Shown here: one piece after another, positions 1 through 8,341 of the stretch
Layout of the letters: the number at the start of each line of letters is the position of its first letter
How positions within the stretch are numbered: position 1 is the stretch's first letter
Assembly (NCBI RefSeq): GCF_008704395.1
Contig: NZ_CP023695.1
Coordinates: 6,510,001-6,574,000 of the forward strand
Reading direction: 5' to 3'
Source: Streptomyces alboniger
GTDB lineage: Bacteria > Actinomycetota > Actinomycetes > Streptomycetales > Streptomycetaceae
DNA: 64,000 bases
Notes under the pieces: model-generated
What the model saw: only the letters and a program-made list of their open reading frames with translations
Databases searched by the model: none
What the model was told of the DNA's origin: nothing
Made by a program: the position numbers and the translations under genes

Positions 1-668
1 GCACGCTGCGCGACGGCCGCGCCTGGACCGGCCCCGGCACCGCCGACCTGCGCTGGCTGCGCTACGCCAACGCCACGCAGGGCACCGCCATCGGCTATGT
101 CTTCCTCGACACGCCGCAGGTGCGGGTCGCCCTGGACCGGGTCACCCGCAGCCGCCGCGCCGTGCGCACCGCCAACCCCGATACGCCGGTGACCCGTTCG
201 GTCCTCGGCGTGACCGTGGACGGGGCCGCCGGGGCCCGCCCGGCGCGCCTCGCCTACGCGCTGGTACCGAACGCCACGGAGGAGCGGCTGCGCGCCCACC
301 GCCACGGCCCCCTCACGGTCCTCGCCAACTCCCCGCGCCTCCAGGCCATGTCCCACAGCGGCATCGGTCTGACGGCCGCCAACACGTTCACGCGGGGCAC
401 GCACGACACCGCCGGTCTGCGCATCGAGGGTCCGGCCTCGGTCATCGTGCGCCGCCAGGGGCGCCACGACAAGGCGAGGACCACCGTGGCCGTCTCCGAC
501 CCGACCATGAACCGGGACCGGATCACGGTCCTGCTCCGCGGCCGCCGTCTGCGCGAGCTCGCCGCGGATTCCGGCGTACGGGTGAGCCGGGCGCCCGGCG
601 GCACCCGGATCGACGTCGACACGCGTCATGCGTACGGCAGAAGCTTCACGGTCACCCTGAGCGGCTGA
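1..668 (+). CDS. Polysaccharide lyase family 8 protein, C-terminal fragment
   Basis: The reading frame is open from base 3 to a TGA at 666-668 and its start lies outside the window, so about 221 C-terminal residues are visible. They are rich in beta-strand patterns and match the late beta-sandwich part of PL8 lyases (hyaluronate, chondroitin or xanthan lyases), with the family-like stretch YANATQGTAIGYVFLD near the left edge and a short terminal domain at the end. Family members are secreted enzymes that cut uronic-acid polysaccharides by beta-elimination; the catalytic alpha/alpha-toroid domain would lie upstream and cannot be inspected, so the substrate is unknown. The gene points toward the convergent ferredoxin gene with only about 30 bases between them. 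Confidence 0.75.
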   Translation, partial: TLRDGRAWTGPGTADLRWLRYANATQGTAIGYVFLDTPQVRVALDRVTRSRRAVRTANPDTPVTRSVLGVTVDGAAGARPARLAYALVPNATEERLRAHRHGPLTVLANSPRLQAMSHSGIGLTAANTFTRGTHDTAGLRIEGPASVIVRRQGRHDKARTTVAVSDPTMNRDRITVLLRGRRLRELAADSGVRVSRAPGGTRIDVDTRHAYGRSFTVTLSG

Positions 669-697
669 ACGCCCATGGTGCGTAACGAGCGTGACGG

Positions 698-922
698 TCA
701 GTCAGTAGACAGACCGGGCGCGCTGATGGCCTGCACCGGGCACGCCCGTACCGCTTCGCGCACCATCGGGTCGCCGCCGCCGTCCTCCTTGCCCGGCAGT
801 ACCTCGCTGAAGCCGTCGTCGTCCTGCGTGAAGACGCCCGGCGCGGTCAGCGCGCACATGCCCGCCCCCACGCACCGGTCCGTGTCGACGTGGATCACCT
901 TGTTCGTCGCCCCATTCGTCAT
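698..922 (-). CDS. 3Fe-4S type ferredoxin
   Basis: A 74-residue acidic protein with cysteines at 17, 23 and 61 in the arrangement CxxxxxC...CP. Alanine stands where a 4Fe-4S ferredoxin would have its middle cysteine, so a 3Fe-4S cluster is expected, as in the ferredoxins that serve Streptomyces CYP105 enzymes. It lies 9 bases downstream of the P450 stop, and its ribosome site AGGAG overlaps the end of the P450 gene, six bases before the ATG at 922. An in-frame TTG at 928 has worse spacing and was not used. It is almost certainly co-transcribed with the P450 and passes electrons from a ferredoxin reductase to it. Confidence 0.92.
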   Translation of the reverse strand: MTNGATNKVIHVDTDRCVGAGMCALTAPGVFTQDDDGFSEVLPGKEDGGGDPMVREAVRACPVQAISAPGLSTD

Positions 923-931
923 GGTCAACTC

Positions 932-2197
932 CTACCAGGTGACGGGTAGTTCCAGCATCCCTTGGAGGGTGTCGCCCGGCTTGAAGGGGATTTCGTCGGC
1001 GGGCACCGCCAGGCGCAGCCCCGGCAGCCGCTCGAAGAGGGACCACAGGGCGATCTCCAGCTCCGCACGGGCGAGGTTCTGCCCCAGACACTGGTGGATG
1101 CCGAACCCGAAGGCGAGGTGATGGCGGGTCGTGCGGTGCCAGTCCAGCTCCTCCGGGTTCTCGTAGGCCGCGTCGTCGCGGTTGATGAGGGACGTGGAGA
1201 AGATGACGCCCTCACCGGCGCGCAGCGTGCTGCCCGCGATCTCGATGTCCTCCCTCACCACGCGCAGCATGCCGTCCGCGATGGACAGGTAGCGCAGCAA
1301 CTCCTCGATCACGGCGGGCATCAGCGTCGGCCCTGCGCCGCCGGGTCCCGGCCGCAGTTCGGCGAGCCGCTCGGGGTGCTGGAGCAGGGTGAACGTACCG
1401 AGGGAAATCATGTTCGCGGTGGTCTCGTGCCCCGCGACGAGCAGGATCGTGGCCAGGCTGACCAGTTCGTCGCGGTCGACCGCGCCCGCCGCCAGCTGCC
1501 GGTGGATCAGCTCGTCGAGGAGACCGTCCCCCGGGTCCCTCCGCTTGCGCTCTATCAACTCGTGGAAGTACGCGGCCAGTTCGTCCCGTGCCGCCTCGGA
1601 GTTCTGCGCGCCGGGGCCGCGCAGCAGACGGCGCGACTGCTCCTCGAAGAAGTCGTGGTCGGCGTAGGGCACGCCGAGGAGCGCGCAGATCACCATGGAC
1701 GGCACGGGCAGCGCGAACGCGCCCACCAGCTCGGCCGGCGGCCCCTGTTCCTCCATGGCGTCGAGGAGCCGGTCCACGGTCTCCTGGATCCTCGGGCGCA
1801 GGGCCGCGACGCGCTTGACCGAGAAGCTCGGGATCAACATCCGGCGCTGGACGTTGTGCCGGGGATCGTCGACGCCGAGCAGGGCGACACTGCGGTCGCG
1901 GACGCGGGCGAAGCGTTCGGTCGGCGCGGGGAAGTCCTCGCTCTGGCGGTCCGAGGAGAGCCGCGGATCGGCGAGCAGCACCCGGGCCGCCTCGTGCCCG
2001 GTGACCAGCCACACGGAGCGCCCGTCGAACAGTGAGACGCGGGTGAGCGGCCCGGCCTCCCGCAGGGGCGCGTAGCCGGTGGGCGGGTGGTAGGGGCAGG
2101 TGCGGTCCTGTGGGAAGGGCGTGAGGGCCGGGGCCGGGGCCGGGGTGGAGGCTGGGGCGGAGGCCGGGGGTTTCGTCGACTCGACTGACTCCATCAT
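932..2197 (-). CDS. Cytochrome P450 (CYP105-like)
   Basis: A 421-residue soluble bacterial P450. The I-helix oxygen-activation motif AGHETT is at 255-260, the K-helix ExxR is E299-R302, and the haem-binding loop FGFGIHQCLG places the ligand cysteine at 370. The start is the first of two ATG codons (2197) behind a GAGG-type site; the open frame continues much further upstream but without protein-like content. A Pro/Ala-rich linker at residues 10-27 is encoded by a GGCC/GGGG-rich simple repeat. The general shape and the 3Fe-4S ferredoxin encoded directly downstream match CYP105-type operons, which usually hydroxylate xenobiotics or secondary metabolites. No biosynthetic cluster surrounds it, so the substrate cannot be inferred. 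Confidence 0.93.
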   Translation of the reverse strand: MMESVESTKPPASAPASTPAPAPALTPFPQDRTCPYHPPTGYAPLREAGPLTRVSLFDGRSVWLVTGHEAARVLLADPRLSSDRQSEDFPAPTERFARVRDRSVALLGVDDPRHNVQRRMLIPSFSVKRVAALRPRIQETVDRLLDAMEEQGPPAELVGAFALPVPSMVICALLGVPYADHDFFEEQSRRLLRGPGAQNSEAARDELAAYFHELIERKRRDPGDGLLDELIHRQLAAGAVDRDELVSLATILLVAGHETTANMISLGTFTLLQHPERLAELRPGPGGAGPTLMPAVIEELLRYLSIADGMLRVVREDIEIAGSTLRAGEGVIFSTSLINRDDAAYENPEELDWHRTTRHHLAFGFGIHQCLGQNLARAELEIALWSLFERLPGLRLAVPADEIPFKPGDTLQGMLELPVTW

Positions 2198-2368
2198 GGA
2201 CGTACCTCGCAAGCGCAGATGGTCCCTTACCCGCCCCATTGGATGCTCAGGGCATCTATCTCGTACACGGCAAGACCGGCCAGATCGACGGCGGGAGGGA
2301 TCTGGCCGGAAAGCCCCCGTGCGAGGATCCGGGAGAACCATGTGCGGCCACTGTGGAGGATGAGACGA

Positions 2369-2935
2369 ATGTTCGCGATTTCCCTGGGCGGCGGAGCCGA
2401 ACTGCGTCCGCTGGAGCCTTGGCAGGCCGAGGAGTTCCTGGCCCACATGGACCGCGGCCGAGAGTTCATAGGCCAGTACGTCGGCCTCCCCGACATCACC
2501 GCCGACCTGCCGGCCGCGCGCCGCTGGCTCCAGTTGTACGCCGACAAGTCCGCCGCCGACACCGGCCGCCTGTACGGCATCCGGCTCGACGGACGCCTCG
2601 TCGGCGGCGTGCTCCTCCGGAGCTTCGACGCCGGGACCGGCACCTGCGAGGCGGGCTGCTGGCTGGAACCGGCGGCCGCGGGACAAGGACTGGTCACCCG
2701 CGCCGTACGCGTCGTCATCGACTGGGCGTTCGAGGTGCGAGGGATGCACCGGGTGGAGTGGCTGGTGGCTCCGGAGAACATCCCGAGCATCAACGTGGCC
2801 AAGCGCCTCGGCATGACCCTCGAAGGCGTTCAGCGCCAGAACGACCTCTACCGTGGCGTGCGTCAGGACACCGAGGTCTGGGCGGTACTGGCACCGGAGT
2901 GGCGCGCCGAGCGAGCCGAAGCGGCGGCCCGGTGA
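2369..2935 (+). CDS. GNAT family N-acetyltransferase (RimJ/RimL-like)
   Basis: A 188-residue protein with the RimJ/RimL-type GNAT fold: an N-terminal LRPLEPWQAEEF element, the central beta strands, a cofactor-binding stretch containing GQGLVTRAV, and the late motif VAPENIPSINVAKRLGM typical of N-terminal ribosomal-protein acetyltransferases. It should transfer acetyl from acetyl-CoA to a protein amino terminus or a small amine. The start at 2369 was chosen because GGAGG at 2355-2359 is nine bases away; an ATG at 2360 touches that site directly. It is divergent from the P450 and has no evident partner gene. Confidence 0.85.
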   Translation: MFAISLGGGAELRPLEPWQAEEFLAHMDRGREFIGQYVGLPDITADLPAARRWLQLYADKSAADTGRLYGIRLDGRLVGGVLLRSFDAGTGTCEAGCWLEPAAAGQGLVTRAVRVVIDWAFEVRGMHRVEWLVAPENIPSINVAKRLGMTLEGVQRQNDLYRGVRQDTEVWAVLAPEWRAERAEAAAR

Positions 2936-3062
2936 GCGGGGGGAACCGGCTCCCGGTAAATGGCTGGCGCGCCCGCGGAGCCGGGATCTAAGCTGCGTCT
3001 CGTTCCTCGGCGGCCATCCCGGCCGCCGGGCCAGGCCGAGCAGGACCCAGGAGGTGTGACCG

Positions 3063-3134
3063 ATGGCTGTCGTCACGACGGGCGTTGCCCGCATCCGGAA
3101 GTTCATCAAGTCCACCTCCGTGGCCACCGGCTGA
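3063..3134 (+). CDS. Possible 23-residue basic micro-protein upstream of rsgA
   Basis: A 24-codon frame opens with ATG at 3063 and closes with TGA at 3132-3134. AGGAGGT at 3049-3055 ends seven bases before the ATG, one of the strongest ribosome sites in the window. The product starts MAVVTTGVARIRKFIK and ends STSVATG: it is basic, with alternating hydrophobic residues that could form an amphipathic helix. It lies 67 bases before the rsgA start on the same strand. It could be a leader peptide acting on rsgA, a free micro-protein, or chance. I recognise no family. Confidence 0.45.
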   Translation: MAVVTTGVARIRKFIKSTSVATG

Positions 3135-3201
3135 CCGACCGTCACTTCGCAGCGCGCCGTCGAGCGCGTGCGCCGGGGCCACCCCTGTGAAGGGTCACCC
3201 C

Positions 3202-4332
3202 TTGTCTTTCTCCGCTCTTCCGTTCTCCTCCCTCCTGAGTTCGTCCTCGTCCGCCGCGCACCCCCTCGCCCCCTACGGCTGGGACGCGCGGTGGGAGGCC
3301 GAGTTCGCGCCGTACGCGGCACAGGGGCTGCTGCCCGGCCGGGTCGTCCGCGTCGACCGCGGGCAGTGCGACATCGTCACCGCCGAGGGAACCGTGCGGG
3401 CCGACACCGAGTTCGTCACCCCGCGCGATCCGCTGAAGGTCGTATGCACCGGCGACTGGGCCGCGGTGGACCCGGCCGGCGGCGACCCCCGCTACGTACG
3501 GGCGTACCTGCCGCGGCGTACGTCCTTCGTGCGCTCCACCTCGTCCAAGCGCTCCGAGGGACAGGTCCTCGCGGCCAACGTCGACCACTCGATCATCGCG
3601 GTCTCCCTCGCCGCCGAACTCGACCTCGGCCGGATCGAGCGGTTCCTCGCGCTCGGCTGGGAGTCGGGCGGCCAGCCGGTCGTCGTGCTCACCAAGGCCG
3701 ACCTCGTCCCGGACGACGCCACGCTCGCGCACCTCGTCGAGGACGTGGAGACCTCGGCGCCCGGCGTCCAGGTGCTGCCGGTCAGCGCCACGAACGGCCA
3801 CGGCGTCGACATCCTCGCCGCGGTCGTCTCCGGCGGTACGTCGGTGCTGCTCGGCCAGTCCGGCGCGGGCAAGTCGACCCTGGCGAACGCACTCGCCGGC
3901 GCCGACATCATGGAGGTCCAGGCGATCCGTGACGTCGACGGCAAGGGCCGGCACACCACGACGACCCGCAACCTCCTGCTGCTGCCCGCGGGCGGCGTCC
4001 TCATCGACACGCCGGGGCTGCGAGGCGTCGGCCTGTGGGACGCCGGTACCGGTGTCGGGCAGGTCTTCTCCGAGATCGAGGAGCTGGCGGGGGACTGCCG
4101 GTTCCACGACTGCGCCCACACCGCCGAGCCCGGCTGCGCGGTGCTCGCCGCGGTCGAGGACGGCACCCTTCCCGAACGCCGCCTCGACAGCTACCGCAAG
4201 CTGATCCGCGAGAACCAGCGCATCGTCGCCAAGACGGACGCGAGGGTCCGCGCGGAGCTGCGGCGGGAGTGGCGGCTGCGGGGCGCTGAGGGGCGCGCGG
4301 CCCTGGAGATCAAGCGGGGACGACTGCGCTGA
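3202..4332 (+). CDS. rsgA: Ribosome small-subunit-dependent GTPase A (RsgA)
   Basis: A 376-residue circularly permuted GTPase that assists late maturation of the 30S subunit. It has an OB-fold N-terminal domain, then the G motifs in permuted order: TKAD (G4) before GQSGAGKST (G1, P-loop) before DTPG (G3). A zinc knuckle follows (CRFHDCAHTAEPGC) and a basic C-terminal helix closes the protein. The serine-rich N-terminus is typical of actinobacterial members. The start is placed at TTG 3202, seven bases after GAAGGG; a GTG at 3187 would add five residues but lacks such a site. The strong micro-ORF just upstream may influence its expression. Confidence 0.92.
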   Translation: MSFSALPFSSLLSSSSSAAHPLAPYGWDARWEAEFAPYAAQGLLPGRVVRVDRGQCDIVTAEGTVRADTEFVTPRDPLKVVCTGDWAAVDPAGGDPRYVRAYLPRRTSFVRSTSSKRSEGQVLAANVDHSIIAVSLAAELDLGRIERFLALGWESGGQPVVVLTKADLVPDDATLAHLVEDVETSAPGVQVLPVSATNGHGVDILAAVVSGGTSVLLGQSGAGKSTLANALAGADIMEVQAIRDVDGKGRHTTTTRNLLLLPAGGVLIDTPGLRGVGLWDAGTGVGQVFSEIEELAGDCRFHDCAHTAEPGCAVLAAVEDGTLPERRLDSYRKLIRENQRIVAKTDARVRAELRREWRLRGAEGRAALEIKRGRLR

Positions 4333-4424
4333 CCTCACCGGTCGGGGCAGTGCTGGGCGCCCCTGCGGGGGCGCCCAGCGTCGTGTCCGAATTCCGCCAG
4401 CCCGGGTGTGCTCCCGGCTCCACA

Positions 4425-5933
4425 ATGGAGGGCGTGATCGATGAGGAGACCCGATACGAGGCCGTGCGCAGCCGGGACGCCCGCTTCGACGGCGAGTTCT
4501 TCTTCGCCGTGGAGACGACCGGCATCTACTGCCGCCCCAGCTGCCCCGCCGTGACCCCCAAACGGCAGAACGTCCGCTACTACACCACGGCCGCCGCCGC
4601 CCAGACCTCCGGCTACCGCGCCTGCCGCCGCTGCCGGCCGGACGCCGTGCCCGGCTCCGCCGAGTGGAACGTGCGCGCCGACGTGGTCGGCCGCGCCATG
4701 CGCATGATCGGCGACGGCGTCGTCGACCGCGAGGGCGTCCCCGGCCTCGCGGTCCGCCTCGGCTACAGCGCCCGGCAGGTGCAGCGCCAGCTCACCGCCG
4801 AACTCGGCGCGGGCCCGGTCGCGCTGGCCCGCGCCCAGCGGGCGCACACCGCGCGCGTCCTGCTCCAGACCACGGACCTGCCGATCACGGAGATCGCGTT
4901 CGCCGCGGGCTTCGCCAGCGTCCGCCAGTTCAACGACACGATCAAGGCCGTGTACGCGCTCACGCCGACCGCGCTGCGCGCCGCCGCCCCCCGACGCGGC
5001 GCCGCACGCGCCACACCCGCCGCGGGCATCCCGCTGCGCCTCGCCCACCGGGGCCCCTACCAGGCCGCGGCGGTCTTCGACCTGCTCGCGGCTGAGGCGG
5101 TCCACGGCATTGAGGAGGTCACCGGCGAGCGCGCCGCCCGCACCTACCGGCGTACGCTCCGACTGCCCTACGGGACAGGGATCGTGGCCGTCCAGGAGGC
5201 CCGCTCCACGGCCGCGGCCGGGGGCGGAAGAGGGGGAGGAGGAGGGGGCGGGGCCGAGGGAGCTTCCGGCCCCGGAGCCGTACACCGCGGCGGCTGGCTC
5301 GACGCCCGGCTGCACCTCACCGACCTGCGCGACCTCACCACCGCCGTGCAGCGCCTGCGCCGCCTCTTCGACCTGGACGCCGATCCGTACGCCGTGGACG
5401 AGAGGCTCGGCGGCGACCCCCGCCTCGGCCCGCTCGTCGCCGCCCGGCCCGGACTGCGCTCGCCGGGCGCCGCCGACCCCGAGGAGTTCGCGGTGCGGGC
5501 GCTCGTGGGGCGGGCCGGCGCCGAACGGCTCGTGGAGCGGCACGGCAAGGCGCTGGACGCGGCGTGCGGACGGCTCACCCACCTCTTCCCCGCGCCCGCC
5601 GAACTGGCCGTCGAGCGCGGCCCGCTCGGCGCGCTGGCGACGGCGCTCGCCGACGGCGCCCTGCGGCTGGACGCGGGGGCGGACCGGGACGACGCCGAGG
5701 CCGCGCTGCTCGCCCTGCCCGGCCTGGATGCGAGGACGGCGGCGCTGATCAGGATGCGGGCGCTCGGCGACCCCGACGTGGCCCCGCCCGGCGAACCGGA
5801 GCCGATCCTGGACGCCTGGCGGCCGTGGCGCTCGTACGCCCTGCGCCACCTGCGGGCGGACCGTGACCCTACCGCGCGTCGAGCCCCCAGCTGTGGATCC
5901 GGCGCGGACGGATCCGGATCAGCTCCTCGCTGA
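4425..5933 (+). CDS. Ada-AlkA type DNA repair fusion (methylphosphotriester/3-methyladenine)
   Basis: About 502 residues. The N-terminal Ada zinc domain carries the four-cysteine pattern YCRPSCPA...YRACRRCRP that senses methylphosphotriesters, followed by an AraC-type helix-turn-helix (RQVQRQL, then ITEIAFAAGFASVRQFN), then an AlkA N-terminal beta domain and a HhH-GPD glycosylase domain. The final part reads LPGLDARTAALIRMRALGDPDV and jumps almost directly to WRPWRSYALRHL, so the segment that holds the catalytic aspartate in AlkA appears missing. A glycine-rich insert near residue 270 separates the halves of the AlkA beta domain. The start is uncertain: ATG 4425 was used, with GTG 4434 also possible. 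Its last 65 bases overlap the convergent PPOX gene. Confidence 0.85.
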   Translation: MEGVIDEETRYEAVRSRDARFDGEFFFAVETTGIYCRPSCPAVTPKRQNVRYYTTAAAAQTSGYRACRRCRPDAVPGSAEWNVRADVVGRAMRMIGDGVVDREGVPGLAVRLGYSARQVQRQLTAELGAGPVALARAQRAHTARVLLQTTDLPITEIAFAAGFASVRQFNDTIKAVYALTPTALRAAAPRRGAARATPAAGIPLRLAHRGPYQAAAVFDLLAAEAVHGIEEVTGERAARTYRRTLRLPYGTGIVAVQEARSTAAAGGGRGGGGGGGAEGASGPGAVHRGGWLDARLHLTDLRDLTTAVQRLRRLFDLDADPYAVDERLGGDPRLGPLVAARPGLRSPGAADPEEFAVRALVGRAGAERLVERHGKALDAACGRLTHLFPAPAELAVERGPLGALATALADGALRLDAGADRDDAEAALLALPGLDARTAALIRMRALGDPDVAPPGEPEPILDAWRPWRSYALRHLRADRDPTARRAPSCGSGADGSGSAPR

Positions 5934-6240
5934 AGCCGGGGCCCAACTCGTGGGGACCGGTGAGCAGTTCGGCCTCCCCGCGGATGTCGATGCCCCGCAC
6001 CTTCCACGGCTCCAGGCTCACGATGTCGTCGACGACGAGGGACACCTTCGGGTTCGTCCGGAGGTTGCGCCACTTCTTCGTGGTGCCCAGCGAGTGTCCG
6101 CCGACCAGGATCGTGCCGTCGTCCTGCGGGAAGAAGCCGACGGGGTTCGCCTGCGGCTGCCCCTTCGGGTCGACCGTGGCCATCCGCCCCAGCCGCTGGG
6201 ACCTGAGGTACGCGCGTTCGGCTTCGCTGAATTCGCTCAT
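5869..6240 (-). CDS. PPOX-class F420/flavin-dependent oxidoreductase
   Basis: A 123-residue split-barrel protein of the pyridoxamine-phosphate-oxidase-like superfamily. The pattern RMATVDPKGQPQANPVGFF, followed by GGHSLGTTKKWRNLRTNPKVSLVVDD, is characteristic of the actinobacterial PPOX F420-dependent subgroup, where the KxxNLRxNP element contacts the cofactor phosphate. It probably reduces a small substrate using F420H2, or FMN. The start at 6240 has GAGGG seven bases upstream. The 3' end overlaps the convergent Ada-AlkA gene by 65 bases, and the membrane-protein gene upstream is on the same strand 87 bases away. Confidence 0.85.
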   Translation of the reverse strand: MSEFSEAERAYLRSQRLGRMATVDPKGQPQANPVGFFPQDDGTILVGGHSLGTTKKWRNLRTNPKVSLVVDDIVSLEPWKVRGIDIRGEAELLTGPHELGPGFSEELIRIRPRRIHSWGLDAR

Positions 6241-6327
6241 GCGCCGACCCTCGCACGAGCCCAGGCCCCGCCGCACCGGTGCCAGGCCGCCGGCCAGCCG
6301 CGTCACCAACCTGTCGGCACAGCACAC

Positions 6328-6810
6328 CTAACCCCAGAACACGGCCCCCAGCCACGCCCCCAGGATCATCAGGCACGCGAACAGCTCGGTCAGTACGCTC
6401 GCGCCGCCGCTGCGCATGGCCGTCCGCGTCGCCGCCGCCGCCTCGCCGTGACCGCCGAGCCGCAGCCGCTCCGCGGTGTAGATCCCGCCGATGAAGCCGG
6501 GCACCGCGCCGATCACCGGCACCACGCAGAAGCCCAGCAGCGCCCCCGCCCCGGCGAAGACGGCCATCCGGCGCGTGGCGCCGCTCTCCCGCAGCCTGCG
6601 GGGAGGCAGCTGCCAGCGCACCGCCTGCGCCGCGAGCAGCACCACGGACGCGCCGACGAGGACACCCCAGGCGAGCCCCCTGGTGTCCTGGAGCGCCCAC
6701 CACAGGACCGCGGCCCACACCAGCCACGGCCCCGGCACTCCGGGCACCAGCACTCCGCACAGGCCGAGCAGCATCACCACCGCGACCAGCAGGAGTTCCC
6801 ACGCTCCCAT
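6328..6810 (-). CDS. DUF456 family membrane protein
   Basis: A 160-residue integral membrane protein with four to five hydrophobic segments, a glycine-rich GVLVPGVPGPWLVW first helix and the typical DUF456 pattern PVIGAVPGFIGGIYTAERLRLG near residue 100. The function of the family is unknown; glycine-zipper-like helices suggest tight packing in the membrane. The start at 6810 lacks a strong ribosome site. It lies between the PPOX gene and the LuxR-type regulator gene, all on the minus strand, and may share a transcript with the PPOX gene. Confidence 0.8.
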   Translation of the reverse strand: MGAWELLLVAVVMLLGLCGVLVPGVPGPWLVWAAVLWWALQDTRGLAWGVLVGASVVLLAAQAVRWQLPPRRLRESGATRRMAVFAGAGALLGFCVVPVIGAVPGFIGGIYTAERLRLGGHGEAAAATRTAMRSGGASVLTELFACLMILGAWLGAVFWG

Positions 6811-6851
6811 CTGCCCAGCGTGCAGCAGTTCCGGTGAAACCGCAGGTCAGG

Positions 6852-7856
6852 TTAGACCCGCGGCGCGCGGGTACGGCGTGCCACCCAGTCGCGTTCGTAC
6901 GCGTGCCAGCCCAGCTGGAGCCGTGTCGTCACGCCCGTCAGCTCCATCAGCCGCTTCACCCGGCGCTGCACCGTCCGCAGCCCCAGGTCGAGCTGTTTGG
7001 CGACGCTCGCGTCGGTCAGGCCCGCGAGGAGCAGCGAAAGGATCTCCAGGTCCGTACCGTCCGGGCCCTCGGGGGCCTCTTCACGGGCCGTGCCATCGCC
7101 CTCGCCGAGGCGCAGCGGCAGCGCCTCCCGCCAGACCGCCTCGAAGAGGCCCGTCAGCGATGCGAGCAGCCCGCTGGCGTGCACGACGAGCGCCCCGGGC
7201 TCCGCGGTCCGCGAGGTGAGCGGCACCATCGCGAGCGAGCCGTCGGCGATCACCAGCTTCGTCGGGACGCGGTCCACGACCCGCACCCGCTCGTCGCGGC
7301 CGATCGCCGTCGACAGTTCGACGAGCCCCGTGGGCAGGTCGAGGACCGCTCGCTCGACCACGACGCGGTAGCCGACGCCCCGGCCCGCGGCCCGCTTCCC
7401 GGCGCTGTGCTCCATGCCGGTGACGGCGAGGGGGCCGCCGGTGACCAGTGCGCACACCTCCTCGCTCGCCCCCAGCTGCAACTGGAGGAACCGCTGCGAG
7501 ACGGCGCCGGCGCCGGTGACCACCTCGACGAGGTCATGGACGGTGGGCTCGGCGGCCTGCGCGCGGTACTCCCCGGCGAGCAGGCTCGCCGCCAGCTCCG
7601 CCTTCTCCAACTCGTGCCACCGCTGGGTGAGGAGGGCGCCGAGCGCGACGCCTGGCGGCGCGGCCACCCAGCGGCCCGCCCTGCCGGAGGCCTGCGCGGC
7701 CAGGCCGTGCCGCTCCAGGCGGCGCAGCGCCCGCTCGGTCTCCGGCTCGCCGAGGCCGAGTCTGCGGGCGAGGTCGGGCACGTCGGCGGCGCCCACCGAC
7801 ACCAGTGCCCGGTACGCCGACTCGTGCGTCTCGTCCAGACCTATCGCTGCCAGCAT
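6852..7856 (-). CDS. LuxR-type transcriptional regulator with TrmB-like N-terminus
   Basis: A 334-residue regulator. Residues 1-70 form a TrmB-like winged helix (ESAYRALVSVGAADVPDLARRLGL), the middle has a predicted sensor/effector region without a recognisable ligand pocket, and residues 270-325 form a LuxR/GerE helix-turn-helix (LEILSLLLAGLTDASVAKQL, then RTVQRRVKRLMELTG). Such two-HTH regulators are abundant in Streptomyces and are often pathway-specific. The start at 7856 follows GGAGGGA with about nine bases of spacing; the open frame upstream runs into the S8 remnant region and does not look coding. Target genes cannot be inferred. Confidence 0.85.
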   Translation of the reverse strand: MLAAIGLDETHESAYRALVSVGAADVPDLARRLGLGEPETERALRRLERHGLAAQASGRAGRWVAAPPGVALGALLTQRWHELEKAELAASLLAGEYRAQAAEPTVHDLVEVVTGAGAVSQRFLQLQLGASEEVCALVTGGPLAVTGMEHSAGKRAAGRGVGYRVVVERAVLDLPTGLVELSTAIGRDERVRVVDRVPTKLVIADGSLAMVPLTSRTAEPGALVVHASGLLASLTGLFEAVWREALPLRLGEGDGTAREEAPEGPDGTDLEILSLLLAGLTDASVAKQLDLGLRTVQRRVKRLMELTGVTTRLQLGWHAYERDWVARRTRAPRV

Positions 7857-7950
7857 CCGGCGACGTCCCTCCCCGAAGCTCCGTCCCGGCGGCGCCGTGG
7901 CGGGAAACAGCCACGGCGTGAACCCGCCCCAGGACATCATCCCGCCCGCG

Positions 7951-8209
7951 GACGGTACGCGGATTGAACTCGGCGCTACTGGGCACGCGGGTTACAAGCC
8001 GGGTGCACTCACCGAGGTGAAGCTGTCGCCCTCCTACGACGAGGGCGGCACATGGAAGGCGGCGACGACCGCTGAGCACGCCGGGAAGTAGGGCGCGACC
8101 GTCAACCACGCGGGCGCCCGGCGGTGAGCAGGTGCGGCTCAAGGCCCGGCTGACGGACTCTCACGACGACTCCGTCACACAGACCGTGGCCCGCGCCTAC
8201 GACGTGCGC
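7951..8209 (+). pseudogene. Remnant of an S8-family (subtilisin-like) peptidase C-terminus
   Basis: The first frame reads RIELGATGHAGYKPGA and then KLSPSYDEGGTWKAATTAEHAG and stops at TAG 8089-8091. It would continue GATVNHAGA; then a one-base shift near 8113-8118 is needed to read GGEQVRLKARLTDSH and SVTQTVARAYDVR in the next frame. This is the usual C-terminal beta domain of the long secreted S8 peptidases of Streptomyces, which end in AYDVR. The catalytic domain is absent and the usual stop is missing. It is therefore a dead 3' fragment carrying a nonsense change and a frameshift. Confidence 0.75.
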
Positions 8210-8223
8210 CGGCCACACAGACG

Positions 8224-8265
8224 CCGCCGGGCGGTCCTCCTGTGGGGGGTAGGCCCGCCCGGCGG
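8224..8265. terminator. GC-rich hairpin after the S8 remnant
   Basis: The 11-base arm CCGCCGGGCGG (8224-8234) pairs perfectly with CCGCCCGGCGG (8255-8265), and CCTCC and GGGGG inside the 20-base loop can extend the structure. There is no T-tract, which is common for Streptomyces terminators. It probably once ended the peptidase transcript and now insulates the PP2C-like gene. Confidence 0.6.
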
Positions 8266-8341
8266 TCCCCTTCGTCGCCAAGATGGCCGGAATTTCCGGA
8301 AGCACCGTTTTCGTACGCCCTCCGCGGTGGAAAATAAGGGC

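Noticed and set aside
932..3322. A 796-codon minus-strand frame covering the P450 and the GNAT gene
   Set aside because: Only the part from 2197 down has P450 content; upstream it is the mirror of the GNAT gene and an open frame caused by high G/C.
5168..6802. A long minus-strand frame across the Ada-AlkA gene and PPOX/DUF456 genes
   Set aside because: The real genes in other frames have family motifs, start sites and stops; this frame has none.
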